From NCBI GenBank assembly GCA_013115125.1, contig JABANN010000455.1, positions 1 through 28,086 of the forward strand: DNA of 28,086 nucleotides, given 5' to 3'. Shown in pieces: positions 10,493-20,569 of this stretch; position 1 is the stretch's first letter; the number at the start of each line of letters is the position of its first letter. The position numbers and the translations under genes are program-made. This DNA comes from Perkinsus olseni (taxonomy: Eukaryota; Perkinsozoa; Perkinsida). The notes below the pieces were generated by a model. That model ran no database searches and was not told where the DNA came from. It was given only the letters and a program-made list of their open reading frames with translations.

Positions 10493-11685
10493 TCACGCGA
10501 ACGACTTCACCACTGAGGTGTTGATCGCGTCAACGAGTAGCAGAACTAACATCGCATGGGGAGCAATACGAGTGTAGTAGGTCGGGAAGCCCGAATAGAA
10601 AGCTAGTGGACCTTCCTCACGGAGAACCTAACAAATATACCGTGACAGAGAATCGAACCGGAGACCTCCTGTACCTTGGCAAAACAGTTGAGAGTACCGG
10701 TGTAGGGCATGACCCCATTAGCATCCGGTCTCATTTTCTGAATTCTTGTCTTTACAAAATCAAATGGCAGGGACATAACCGATGCCCCAAAGCCCGAGCA
10801 TGCGGATGCTGTTAGTGTAGCCCCCCATCCAGGGCCCATGAGGTGGCTGAAATATTCCTTACCCTGAGAGGAGCGACATCACGAAGGCATAATAGTAAGA
10901 ACAGCACGCCGTGCTGAGCACGGTTACCTGGTCAAAGGTTGCCAGCATTCCGACATTGAGAGCCATGGCCCGCGTGACGGTGGGAAGAGACCCTTTCCAC
11001 AGACCAGTCACCCCCTCTGCTTTAACAATCTGGCTCATGGCGTCAAAAACCCCCTTGTAATTACGACGCTCGGCTGGGGGGAGGGTGGCGTCGGCCTGAA
11101 CAGCGATAATAACCGACAATGTAGATGGCTGTGCTCACCTGCAGACGAACCAGCGAGAGGTCCGCCGGGGTGCCCACGAATGCTCCCACTCCACCGGCGA
11201 ACCTAAAGGAAGGTCAGCAACTCGAGGACGTTGTGGCGGCGTTACAGTCCAGCGACGCCCTTCTTCCAGAAGGGCAGGGTCTTCTCATGAGGCGACTGCA
11301 ACGCCATCGACGTGAGACGAAACACCCCCAACCTAGTGGTAGTGTAAGTGAGCTGCCGGACTATACCCGCATCCAGGCCCTGAGGTGAGTCCAGCGCGAA
11401 GAGGAGAAGAAGAGAGAGCTACTTTGTAGAGGCTGAGAAAGCCTTCGTTGGCTATGATGTTCCGAGCGATGACCACAGGGCTGCGGGTTGCGCCAGCCTC
11501 GGCTATTTGGATCCGTACCTGTGGCCCTCAGTGATGATAGTCAAGATCAGGTTGTTTACTTTTATCATGTCAACGGGTTGAATGACGCAGGTCGCCAAAG
11601 ACCCAGCAAGACCTCCCGCCGCGAAGGGTTGGGTTATTTTCAACCACTGCGGACGATTGTCCTTAAACCCAGGAGGAAGAGTCAT
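10493..11685 (-). CDS. Mitochondrial carrier, oxoglutarate/malate type (SLC25A11-like)
   Basis: Seven exons join in frame to a 303-residue protein, the usual carrier length. Exons: 11685-11560, 11518-11423, 11379-11246, 11202-11139, 11095-10928, 10863-10675, 10627-10493, all with GT-AG introns of 41-64 nt. The three carrier signatures are present once per repeat: QPVDMIK (about residue 36), TPADLSLVR (about 125) and LPFDFVKTR (about 232). Segments such as GLWKGSLPTVTRAMALN and GTLNCFAKV fit the family. The 2-oxoglutarate/malate assignment rests on QPVDMIK with VRIQ and PPAERRNYKGVFDA. Such proteins exchange dicarboxylates across the inner mitochondrial membrane. The ATG at 11685 is the first in frame. 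Intron 6 carries a tRNA T-arm-like GGTTCGATTC. Confidence 0.9.
10628..10674 (-). repeat. Intron 6 of the carrier gene, with tRNA-like box
   Basis: A 47-nt intron, GTACAG...TTGTTAG. Nearly its whole body reads GGAGGTCTCCGGTTCGATTC, like the variable loop and T-arm of a tRNA. No complete tRNA can be folded around it, so it is a module, not a tRNA gene. Confidence 0.7.
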
Positions 11686-11761
11686 CACACTACCGAAGCT
11701 GGACACTACTGAGCCATGGCCGTCACGAACAAAATCAACACAACACCGTTCACCGATGCGA

Positions 11762-12269
11762 CTAAAGGATCGTTCGCTCAGCGAGGATCATCAACTCAGT
11801 GGAAATCATCCAACTGCCTCTTATTCTTGTTAGGACAGGACTGCTGTTCATGATATTGCCCTGCTCGTTTACAGCCTTGAGGACCCTCACTATCGCCATG
11901 AAATGACGGAGGCCTCTCAGGGAGTAATCGTATCTAACGTGAATGGTCAAGAGACGGTCCAACGATGACCCTACATCAGTGAGCCTTGGATACATCTTCA
12001 ACGTTTGCAACTGCACCTCAGCCGTACCATCCGGTCGGACTCCCATAAGGACCCCAACGCCGAAAGAGGTGCGAACTAGGGGTCCGATCTTCTCGTGGAT
12101 CAACGCGTTTTGGTAACTGAGGGCCCCACAGTGATGACGGTGACGGGCGACATTCTCACCTTAGAAGATCCGTCTCGCTATTTTCTCTCATTAATTTATT
12201 CGTTTCGTACAGGAACCCTCTAGCGTTGTGATAACGTTCGTCATCATCAGAAGTCAGAGAGTAAGTCAT
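11762..12269 (-). CDS. Small protein of unknown function, two exons supported
   Basis: ATG at 12269 (MTYSLTSDDDERYHNARG) starts exon 1, ending at 12160. A 43-nt GT-AG intron follows. Exon 2 starts at 12116 and reads SYQNALIHEKIGPLVRT, FGVGVLMGVRPDGTAEVQL. The segment VRTSFGVGVLMGVRPDG resembles short beta-barrel segments common in protist proteins, where a T.FG.G.V...R.DG pattern occurs, but no named domain can be assigned. After MYPRLTD either the frame reads on to a stop at 11762 or a further intron follows. Only 76 bases separate 11762 from the carrier's start. The C-terminal half is therefore uncertain. Confidence 0.55.
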
Positions 12270-12913
12270 AATAATATACTGAGAAATTCTTGGCAATGAC
12301 CCGCCCCCCAAGAACAGACCACATGACGCGCCGAGGAAATAGCGCACGCCCAGATCGGGCGAGCGCTATTTCCTCCACGACTCGGACCGAATCGTTCGGT
12401 ATACCATGTCTGATAGATAACACATTGAGTGCTTTAACGCGCCGTACAATAGCCCGTTCGGGAACCGGGGCTGGGAATAGCAGAGTTCTAGGACTCAGCT
12501 AGGACTCTGCTTCGGCCACGAATCCCCACCCCGGTTCGAACCCAAGCACGGACATTTCTCTATCCTAGAATAGCATTGCCAGCCAGAATCGGAAGTTCGT
12601 TCTCAGAACAGAATGGGCAGAATGGGCCAGTAGTAAGAAACCGAGGGGAGGGAGTTCCGTGAAGAAGATGTGCGCAGCCGAGGGAGGTGACCTCTGAAAG
12701 CCAACGGCCTCCACACTCGAACCAACTAGGTGGTGATTGTCACAGGTCATAACCGTCTTTGGGAAGTCCTCTCTCGAACGATCAGACTAGGCCCTCTACC
12801 AGTACAGGTGATGACCGGAGCCGACAGCCCAACACATAACTGATCTCGGCACTCAACAGTCCACTGTAGGTCAATAGAAACGCATTTGGCACTCGTAACA
12901 GAAACATGACACA
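12270..12913. other. Intergenic stretch with hairpin and tRNA-like box
   Basis: It holds a long hairpin (12333-12375), a GGTTCGAACC box at 12533, and a tandem CTAGGACTC near 12487 and 12500. A 60-residue minus frame (12929-12747, MAEEIVCHVSVTSAKC) has some coding character and overlaps the end of the next exon by 16 bases. I could not connect it to any gene. Confidence 0.4.
12333..12375. repeat. 19-bp-arm hairpin containing the GCGCTCGCCC module
   Basis: Left arm GAGGAAATAGCGCACGCCC, loop AGATC, right arm GGGCGAGCGCTATTTCCTC: one mismatch in 19 pairs. The arms contain the same GCGCTCGCCC module seen in introns elsewhere, here as two inverted copies. Confidence 0.8.
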
Positions 12914-13095
12914 CTATCTCCTCAGCCATCTGGACTCGTTCTTAGCTCGCTCAGCTGCGAAGTCAACAACCTTCCCTGATCGTGTAGGCTGCCGCCTCTT
13001 GCTGTTGTTGGGACGCTCTGTCGTCTGCAGCTCGATACCGGCCATACGCTGATTATTCAGTTGATTCTTAACCACCTGCGCGAACACGGGAAGTA
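12914..13095 (-). CDS. C-terminal exon of an unresolved gene (perhaps the RAP gene)
   Basis: A coding-like frame, ILPVFAQVVKNQLNNQRM then ELQTTERPNNSKRRQPTRSG, ends ...ESRWLRR with TAG at 12914. It is hydrophilic and basic, as tails often are. An acceptor GTTCGCGCAG precedes VVKNQ. It follows the RAP-domain exons on the same strand, so it may be their last exon, but the joint is not established. Confidence 0.4.
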
Positions 13096-13259
13096 TCTTT
13101 CAACCTCACCTACGACAACCAAGGCCGCCTAACATATCACACCCAAATGCCTCTAACAAGCCAGAACTAGGTGTCTCATTCCCTTCAACTCGAAGGCTTC
13201 GAGGTGCGGTCGTGTTCACAAAAAAACAGCGCAGGGAGATTGTGACCGTCCCTTAGACA

Positions 13260-15664
13260 TCACACGGAGCAACATGGACCTACTATATCCAACAGACCCG
13301 CCAGGAAGTCGCAATTCACATCAGATGCTCCTCCGCCGCTACCCTCGGGGAACTGGTCATCTCCGATACCAAACACGGCATATCCCCTACAACTGGATGA
13401 TGATGATGATCGTAATGACCGAGGAGGCGGCTCACTTGGCATTCCAGATTCGATGCCTGAGTTTGGCAGTTCCCGTCGTCAGCCCGCTGTAGTAATGTAC
13501 AATCTGGGACTTCCTCAATTTCGGATCAATCACGCAGCTCAACTCGGACATCAAGATTGGCATTTCCCATAGCGGCCACTTGTAACCAACCTCCACCTCC
13601 ATTTGATGGGATATGTCCAACTGAGCGACTAGCGCTCGCCCTAACGATCGATTTACCTCAAGAAATTACCTTATTGAGAATCTCTTCCCATGGCATTCGG
13701 CTAGGGGGGTCTTGCTGAGCCTGTGTACCTGCGAGTTGAGGAACTGTAAGTTAGCAAGATCGGTGGGGTTTTACTCCTCCAAGCCACTTTCCACTTCTCC
13801 ATACCCGCTACGACTGACGGCTCGTCAATCACGAACCACTTCAGGGCAGCTGCACTTGCTAAGGCCTCGTATCTGAGGTCCAAGCGTGCAATATACGAAC
13901 GTTGCGAACAGCACAAAGACTGAATCCCTCTAGGATAGTAATTTTCCCTACAGTAAAGCCGCTTGATGAGGGTCTCCCTTCACGCAGTCGCCATGGTCAT
14001 CGAACTCGACATCGCCAACTGCTCTCGCGGGGTCTTCGATGATTCGCGAGCCTAAGGACACGAAAGAAGGAGGTAACGCTAGTCTGGTGACACTCCCTTC
14101 AAATCGGGGGTGGTCTCGCTGCGCTGACCATTCAAGACTGTTTCCTATAATGCAACAAAATCCCCGATCGGGATGAAGTAACGAACCCCGTCCGGAGAGT
14201 ATGGAGGGCACTGCGTAGGGTGTATTACAGAGGACACTCCATGGTAGGGGACGGCTGAAGTTGGCGACGACTAATGACCAGGCTAGGGAGGGAAGGGCCG
14301 ATACAGACGATTGACGTATGATCTGACAGTTACGGCACAGAGGTTGACGCTGGCAAGATACAAAATAGGTTACCTTCTCGATATCCACCTTCTCTACCAG
14401 AGCATCATCATTGACAAGTCCAGCAAGGCTCATCGAGTAGAAGGCATCGATGAAACTTAGAATAGAAAAAGGAGTTATCACCAGACACAGTGGTGCCGGG
14501 GCGGTAGTTGAGCATAAAATCCATAAGACACCCCCGGGATTTGTCGCCTCTCCTCCCAGGCCTGTACGATGCTCACAAGATCTCGATCTGCCTCTGCAGG
14601 AATCAGATTTCTCGGTAGCGTGTAATTCTTCACGCGCCACAAAATTAGGCACACGGTACGAGGCCCGCCAACGCCAATGTCTTACTCTTCCGGATCGAAT
14701 TGTCTTGCACGGTCCAGACACTCGCCGTACAAGGCAACTAAGGCATCCTTCTCTCGCACTAAAATAACCAAAATTGTGGTATAGGATGAGGATGATATTG
14801 TTACTTCCTCCAGCTGCCGCTGCTAGACACAGCTTAGCGATTCCCTTCGGCTGAATTTCCCGCAGACCCGCCATAGCAGATATCTCCAATTCCCGCATAG
14901 GTTTCTAAAATCAGTTGCCAACCTCACTTCGTGTAATCCTAGGGTGAAGATAAGATACTCTTTCACAAGCGTCGACCGATAGATGCAGACCCCAGAAGAT
15001 ACTACTCCTTCCGCGGTGTACAGCAGTAGAAGTTGCGGCAAAACTTCTCGGTCTAGGTGATTGGCTGACGTACGGATCATCTGCCGGAGGGGGTAATTTC
15101 GTGGCGCAGTGACAGATCTGACTCACCTCGGCTGACTCGTCAAGGACACCATCTGCTACAGTAGGCATTTTAGCGAGCTCAACCACAAGATGCGCGGCAT
15201 CGTTACGATTAACCTAAGGAGTGGTATGCACGCACGCACACGCTAGAACCTTACACTCTGGTCAGCGAGGACATCCGACAGCCGCTTTCTGGCGTAAGCA
15301 GCAACAGGAGACATGTCGGGGCTGGCCGGGTCGGTCGAGCTAAATAGTGAAGGACGCGGGGTTCGAACCGGGGACCTTTCGATTACCCACCTTAAGAAAC
15401 CCGCTAATGCCGGTAAACTCCTGTCAGGAATCCTTCCAGGATTCGCGGCCAGCCTAGTAAGAGCCTTGCTGACGATGGATTTCTGATGATGTGGTTTATA
15501 CGACAAGATTTATTGATACCAGAAATTCCGTAAATCACCTGCGCCTCGTGTTTCCCCAGCGCTCTGACCATGTCCACAACTTGATGAACTTCCAAACGAT
15601 CAACCATTCCCTCCATGCGAGTGAAAACCTGGATTCGACCCATTTCGTATCCTCCACTCATCAA
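13260..15664 (-). CDS. Helical-repeat protein with C-terminal RAP domain
   Basis: Eight consecutive exons join in frame with GT-AG introns to 241 residues: 15482-15391, 15339-15255, 15213-15127, 15080-15006, 14904-14805, 14758-14686, 14610-14482, 14455-14374. The sequence is almost all helical (RSLPALAGFLSS, AAHLVVELAKMPT, REVLPQLLLLYTAEG, DALVALYGECLDRARQF, CFIDAFYSMSLAGLVNDD), as in heptatricopeptide or FASTK-like RNA-binding proteins. Further down, exons 13620-13436 and 13386 onward give IVHYYSGLTTGTAKLRHR followed by GYAVFGIGDDQF. This matches the RAP-domain pattern of HYY, then TGT and R, then a G.+V.+ strand. RAP proteins of alveolates act in organelle RNA and ribosome biology. The N-terminus may extend beyond 15664; a frame step before 15482 and exons between 14349 and 13671 are unresolved. 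Confidence 0.7.
15340..15390 (-). repeat. tRNA-3'-half-like intron, RAP gene
   Basis: A 51-nt GT-AG intron starting GTGGGTAATCGAAAGGTC, then CCCGGTTCGAACCCCG. This reads like the 3' half of a tRNA (anticodon stem strand, variable loop AAGGTC, T-arm). Nearly the same first 30 bases form the intron at 22151-22203 in the LMF gene. Confidence 0.85.
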
Positions 15665-17106
15665 CCTAAGATACGCCCCACCTTGGGTTTAGTCAGAACC
15701 TTGTGGCTGCGCTTCCGCATACTAGGTTCGCACAGAAGATACCTACGAGAGCATCTTTGCTCACAATCGTCCAACTTTTGATCTTCCCTACAGGGCCGGT
15801 AATACCGCAGCATCATCAACTTCCGGGGAGTCGATCCAAGAATCGATCGACTGGTGTAGAGCCCAATGGGTGTAATCATCGAGACGAAGCCCCATCCACT
15901 GAAAAATAACATTGAGAGAACGCTTCGCTCCGCGTAGAAAATCAGCGATGTGTTAGTCAATGCTCAGGGCAGCTGCTGCGACGGAGTAAAAACTGGCGCG
16001 ATGGCGTCAGAGACACGACGAAGCTACGAAGTCTACTTGGTGAAAGGCGAGCCACGATCTACGGCGTATTTTGTCTGCGAATGTTGATGCGACGAAAGCA
16101 TCGACAGGATTGGTAAAAATGAGCCTCTCTCCACGTCGGGCAGGAAATTCATGAGAAGTTTGCAACGAGAATGAGCTCATTTTCCTGCGGCCAGTACGGT
16201 GACTCTGCTCCCACTCACAGTAGTGATGACGTAGATAGTGCGAATCCTCTCCACAGGACTTAGTTCATGTAAACGTTCGCATATTTGAAACTGAGCAGAG
16301 TCAACCTAAGATACGCCCCAATCGATCAACTTACACTCAGCCGTTTCGCCATTTGTCGTGACGGATTGGCAACTCCTGGAGCGCCCAGTATCTTCAACAC
16401 ATCATTCACCGATACTAAGGTCGACATATTCCGTATCTTACACGGAAGTACTCTGCGAGCTCGGATATCTCTGGTCCGGAGAATCTCGCCAGATCCAGGG
16501 CGGCGCCCATATCGTCCAACAATCGTTGGTATCTTACAAAAGATCAAATTCTTCCGCGTGCGCGGCTACCAACCTACTCCGGTAAATTCTCGAGCCCTTC
16601 TATTTCCTCAACATTCTGGTGATGCCCGGCCAGCTGCTTCAAGGCTATCACAATTCTGCCAGGCTGTGAAGACACCCGGTTCGATTCCTGCACCCGTCAT
16701 TTTAATACTACCTCGCTCTTCCCCGATACGTAAACCTTGAGTATCTCCACAGCTCCAGGAGTAACCTCAGTGGCAATTTCCCTTGTCGATTTCGGAACCG
16801 TTAGACTCGCCGGGGGCGCACCTGCGACGCATCTTCATCTACGTTGGACGATTATGCTCGATACTCTCAACGCGGTTTCAACTACTACTGTTTTTCTCAG
16901 GTAATTCCGAGCCATCTTTACAAGCCTCATGCCCCCCTTATTGAAGTTTCGTCCAGACCCAATCCCTCCTTTCAGATGGCTGATGCCTCGAATAAACTTA
17001 TCAAACGACTTAGCGGAACTATAAAATCGCCAACACGCCGAGCGAAGGATAGACTCTCATAGCGGACATAGTAGATTCCAATTCTTTCTGATTTCACCAA
17101 CATCAT
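15665..17106 (-). CDS. Further minus-strand coding exons, probably upstream part of the RAP gene or a neighbour
   Basis: Several coding-like helical segments: ASLTVPKSTREIATEV..., PGRIVIALKQLAGHHQNVEE, LDDMGAALDLARFSGPEI, SVNDVLKILGAPGVANPS, VDSAQFQICERLHELSP, FPARRGERLIFTNPVDAF and DDYTHWALHQSIDSWIDSPE. The helical character agrees with the gene at 13260-15664. One intron is well defined: 29 nt, GTAAGTTGAT...GTATCTTAG, before GTTGACTCTG at about 16302. A 48-nt intron near 16657-16704 carries a tRNA-like box in reverse. Two other interruptions (17 and 26 nt) have unclear splice sites. Start and total exon structure are not settled. Confidence 0.45.
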
Positions 17107-17123
17107 GAGCAACCTCCCTAATT

Positions 17124-17843
17124 TTAGTACCCATTTTCAGAATACCGTCCTTCGCCCAACTTACTGCTCTCAACTGGAGTGATCATAACCCCACCAGCCA
17201 TGCTCGGCCGTTGGACTACCGGTATGGTTCCTCGAGGGGCCTGTGGGTGTCGAGTCGAATTCGTCGATTCAAAACTTGCTTCGCTCCGCCCTTCAAATGA
17301 AATATTCTCCAATTTTTCTCTCCTCACCGGGGCCGCATTCTCCAAGTCAGTTATTCTCTTGAGCCCCTGCGGCAACTCAGCGTCCACGAGCACATTCATA
17401 CCAACTTTCGCCGAACTTATCGGTGTGACCCCCCTAGGTAACCCTCGCTCAGCCCTCTTCTCCGCCTCTCCCACTTTAACCAAACCCTTCGGAAGCCTCA
17501 TCGCCGAAGCTTCTTCGACCGGCGGTGGTGGCGGAGGTCGGCGTAGCTTCACGTTCGGTGTCTCCCGGCCGACCCTAGCCATGCCCTTTGGCAACTCCCG
17601 TGGTATCCTCGGCAAGTCATCATCCTCACCGACCCTCCTATTATCCTCGCCCGGCCATGATTGACCCGAGCCCGTCGCTCGACTGGTGACTCTGGAGATC
17701 CCCGCAGGAAGGCCACCGTCGCCAGAAGAGGTAGGAGCAGCGGAGTTCTTCTCAAAGGAGCGAAAGACCCCGCGGGGCAGCTCTTCCCTAGTAGAGGTCG
17801 CGAAGGCACGGCGGGTGACGGGGAGGATACGGCGGGAGGTCAT
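17124..17843 (-). CDS. Probable mitochondrial protein with repeated LPxG motifs
   Basis: ATG at 17843 opens MTSRRILPVTRRAFATS, an Arg/Ser-rich, acid-free N-terminus with an RAFATS site: a typical mitochondrial presequence. The 239-residue frame then repeats a short motif, Leu-Pro-x-Gly-hydrophobic: ELPRGVFRS, GLPAGISRV, ELPKGMARV, RLPKGLVKV, GLPRGVTPI, ELPQGLKRI, plus the weaker APRGTIPVV. Spacing is about 25-50 residues, with disordered linkers including a run of six prolines near residue 110. I do not know a family with this arrangement. The frame stops at 17124, but a possible 28-nt intron (GTATTCTGAA...AAATTAG) would replace the last few residues and give a short basic tail ending at 17057. 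It starts 57 bases below the stop of the next gene. Confidence 0.7.
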   Translation of the reverse strand: MTSRRILPVTRRAFATSTREELPRGVFRSFEKNSAAPTSSGDGGLPAGISRVTSRATGSGQSWPGEDNRRVGEDDDLPRIPRELPKGMARVGRETPNVKLRRPPPPPPVEEASAMRLPKGLVKVGEAEKRAERGLPRGVTPISSAKVGMNVLVDAELPQGLKRITDLENAAPVRREKLENISFEGRSEASFESTNSTRHPQAPRGTIPVVQRPSMAGGVMITPVESSKLGEGRYSENGY

Positions 17844-17903
17844 CAAAAGCTGCAGTCATGCATTCACCCCTACGCAAGTGAACACAAGTCGATATCAAAG
17901 ATA

Positions 17904-18683
17904 CTACGCTCCGCTGATATCTTCGTGATCATCAGATAATATCGTGACCTCTATGTCATCGTCGTGGTTCGACCTAAGATACCATCCACCGCGAGACGTA
18001 TCTTCACAATTCCAACCTTACTGCGCATCTTGGAGGTCATAAACCAAATCATTACTCGGCAGTTCAACGCTCCTCCTGGACTCTCTCATCTGCTCCTCCA
18101 ACTCACCTATTCGATCCTAACATAGCAAATCTTGCAATCTTGCTCAATCTTGCTTTTCCTTACCTCGGTATCCTTCAGTCTTCCACCCAGTTTTAGTGGC
18201 CTGAGCTGCTCCGTGCCCACCCTCATGCAAGAACTGCTTGTGTGAAGCTCACACGCCAAACGCCACAATTTACGACACGCCCGGAGAGCATCCAACGTGT
18301 AGACCTAGAAACGGAGTATCTTAGGTTGAAGCTAGGCTAATATCCTGAGGTCAACAACAATACCACTCCAGCGTTTACCTGTAATTTCAGGTCACTAGTA
18401 GTGGTCTCGAGCGCGGTCATCTTAGCCGGCATCTGTGCAGCGGTTACCAAATGCTGAGGATACCTACCAAAAAATCATCGAATTAAACGAAGTGGACTAG
18501 ATCGGAGGTGCACTGAATATTAAGTAGGTGAATTTTCCCTAAGCAAGTCGCCGGGATCGAACCTGCGCCCTTCACCTACGCTGAGAGGACGGCTAACTGC
18601 TCGTCGATGACTCTCTTGGTGATCGTCGCCGCAGTAGTGAGGGCGTCAGTAGACCCCATCGTTAGTCCAGCCTGTTCTGCCAT
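17904..18683 (-). CDS. Small coiled-coil-like protein, complete, five exons
   Basis: Exons 18683-18580, 18463-18379, 18304-18164, 18116-18022 and 17973-17904 join in frame to 164 residues with a stop at 17904. All introns are GT-AG (116, 74, 47 and 48 nt). Protein: MAEQAGLTMGSTDALTTA, ITKRVIDEQLAVLSAYPQ, MTALETTTSDLKLQVYTL, then a Leu/Cys-rich middle, GELEEQMRESRRSVELP, and an acidic tail (NHDDDIEVTILSDDHED). Predominantly helical with possible coiled coils and no membrane segment. No known family recognised. Intron 1 contains GGCGCAGGTTCGATCCCGG. Intron 4 ends GTATCTTAG before GTCGA. Intron 2 carries the same GTATCTTAGGTTGA element in reverse. Confidence 0.75.
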
Positions 18684-19216
18684 TATATATTAATCTTGGT
18701 AAAACTGAACCGCTTCGCTCCGCTAATAACCCTCCCCTCACTCGGACTCAGACGCCAGGATGATCATCGTCAATATTACAGTGAAAACAAGCCGTCAACG
18801 AATTTCCTCCGGGATCTTCGTGCAGCTTCCCCACAAAGACAAGCTTCGGAAAAATCGTAAAAATCTTTACATATCACAGAATTCACGCTGGGGACTGCTC
18901 CGAGCTTTCTCTCTTTAGGAGAGTCCTTTAGTGTTCAGGAGAGTCTTCTAAACTCCATGACGCTCCCTCGACCGAACAGAATCACCACGGCGCATCCGAC
19001 CTTGAAGCAGTAAATTTCCAGCGCGAGTAAACCTAGCGGAGCGAAGTTTTTCGATAAACTTTTCGTCAAAAAAATGTAATACGAATATTATTTCATGGGA
19101 AATATAATTACGCCGCTAAGGAGCTATTCCATCACAAGGATGCGATCACAAATCGATCAATCGATCGATATTGAAGAACAACTCAAAAGGGAAGATGTGA
19201 GAAGAATAAACAGTGC
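18684..19216. other. Intergenic stretch
   Basis: No supported gene. It contains two AGCGGAGCGAAG modules in opposite orientation (18711-18724 and 19034-19046) and a direct repeat GAGAGTCYT (18922 and 18940). Confidence 0.4.
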
Positions 19217-19519
19217 TCATGATCTCCTCCCAGCCCCGAACAGGAGTTTGGCAATGAGTCCGGCCGTGATGGCACCGATGCTCACCTCGTTGATCGTGAT
19301 GGGGACCTGAATGATACCGAGCATAGGGTAGAAGGGTGCGAAGCAGAGAAAGCGTTTGTTTTCAAGTCCTTCAAAGTTCGACGATAGCTATAGATAATTG
19401 ACAAGCCCGCATGAACACAAAGATACCCACCTTAGCGATGATTCTGAAAATCGGGTTACGGTATGCCGATTGGGGACACCATCCCTGTGGGAGAGTCACC
19501 ATCAGCCCCGCCGGCACTC
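19217..19519 (-). CDS. C-terminal exons of a membrane protein, family unknown
   Basis: The last exon, 19387-19217, reads FEGLENKRFLCFAPFYPML then GIIQVPITINEVSIGAITAG and LIAKLLFGAGRRS with TGA at 19217. It is strongly hydrophobic with a basic end, as in a final membrane helix facing the cytosol or matrix. The 43-nt intron before it (GTGGGTATCT...CTATAG) is clear. The preceding exon, ending at 19431, reads GVPAGLMVTLPQGWCPQ to YRNPIFRIIAK, though another frame through the same bases is also open. The upstream part of the gene (19520-20000) is not resolved. Confidence 0.45.
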
Positions 19520-20560
19520 CTGTAATGGCAGCCGATCCAGCCGACGACCACCTTGAAGGAAGAACACCGAGGAGTGACTCTTCAGCAGCGAGGAGAGTAT
19601 TCTCTCGATGAATCCAGTGAGCGGCCCAAGACGTATTCAGAATTCCTGATAAGAGCCTACAGTAGTTCCACCCGCACAGCGGCGGAAGTATCGAACTTCC
19701 GGAGCTGTAGTGAAATAAATAAATAAAGTTGAACAACGTCTTTCCCGAGCGCCAGCCGGAGTCCGATAATAATAATAATTCCAACCTAATTGAGTTGAAG
19801 CGACATATAAATTTACTAACAACCGTACACGAATAAAAGGGTCAGCTTTCAACAGATATCTACAGCGAGAGGCGGCCTTCAAAACGAAATACAGAGTGTC
19901 GGGATCGAACCCGCGGCCTGCACAGCTTAGTACCAATATAATCCGTATTTATCATCGGTCACCTCCCATTTTCGGCTGAACGCCACCAAGGCTCGACGCC
20001 CGAGATCATCTAAACAAGTATCTCAGGTCGCAGCTGGCAAGATGCAGAATAGGTCAATTATTACCTTGTACCAGTCTTCGTCGAGGATCCCCTTCATTCT
20101 CTTTCGGCAGTAGTACCCTCTCCGCGAGTCTACCACATTTCTCCGGCATCGCCAGACAAGTGCAGAGGAGCTCGACCAGGAATGGCTTCAACGACCTACA
20201 AACGGGGCACAAATCACGCACATGATGATCAGAGGTAACACAGCTAGATTGAAAACCGCGTTAAAATGCGAAAAATAAACCCTAGTAGGATAAATAAAAT
20301 ATTCAGTAATTATCAACACATCCCGACTCACGGCTCATCGCCAAATCACCCGAGAGAGCGGCAGAAGGCGGAATTATAGGACTACTATAGGTCAGCGTTG
20401 ATGCTGTAAATGAACTGTACGTCTAGGAGAATGCAGAAAACGTGACATTGGCCCCTCCGAATTTCGATAGAATCATAATGTCATAATCAGCTTACCCCAG
20501 CTTTTCCACTTCCTCCTGAGTGTGCAACTTCCAGACTAAATAGTCCACCCTAGGATGATA
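19520..20560. other. Unresolved stretch with tRNA-like box
   Basis: Short coding-like pieces (LGPLTGFIERILSSLLKS, minus, near 19610) may belong to the membrane gene below. A box reading on the minus strand GGCCGCGGGTTCGATCCCG lies at 19900-19918. CCTATTCTGCATCTTGCCAG (minus, near 20039-20058) resembles the end of the 24-nt intron at 14350-14373. No complete gene is seen. Confidence 0.4.
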
Positions 20561-20569
20561 GAAGGATAA

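Noticed and set aside
13395-13425. His-rich protein segment (GATGAT run)
   Set aside because: The ATGATG run lies in a 49-nt intron of the RAP gene (13387-13435), so the His/Asp runs in other frames are not translated.
13948-14898. One 316-residue uninterrupted minus-strand protein
   Set aside because: It reads through introns: splicing at GT-AG sites gives a far more coherent helical protein, so the long frame is partly accidental.
15340-15430. Functional tRNA gene
   Set aside because: The B-box and variable-loop-like bases are present, but no matching D-arm, anticodon arm or acceptor stem can be formed, and the segment is an intron fixed by reading frame.
16285-16740. Plus-strand 151-residue protein
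   Set aside because: The opposite strand has several phase-linked helical exons over the same bases; the plus frame has no recognisable features and looks like a shadow.
19095-19310. Plus-strand protein MGNIITPLRSYS...
   Set aside because: It overlaps a minus-strand exon with clear membrane-helix composition and an intron acceptor.
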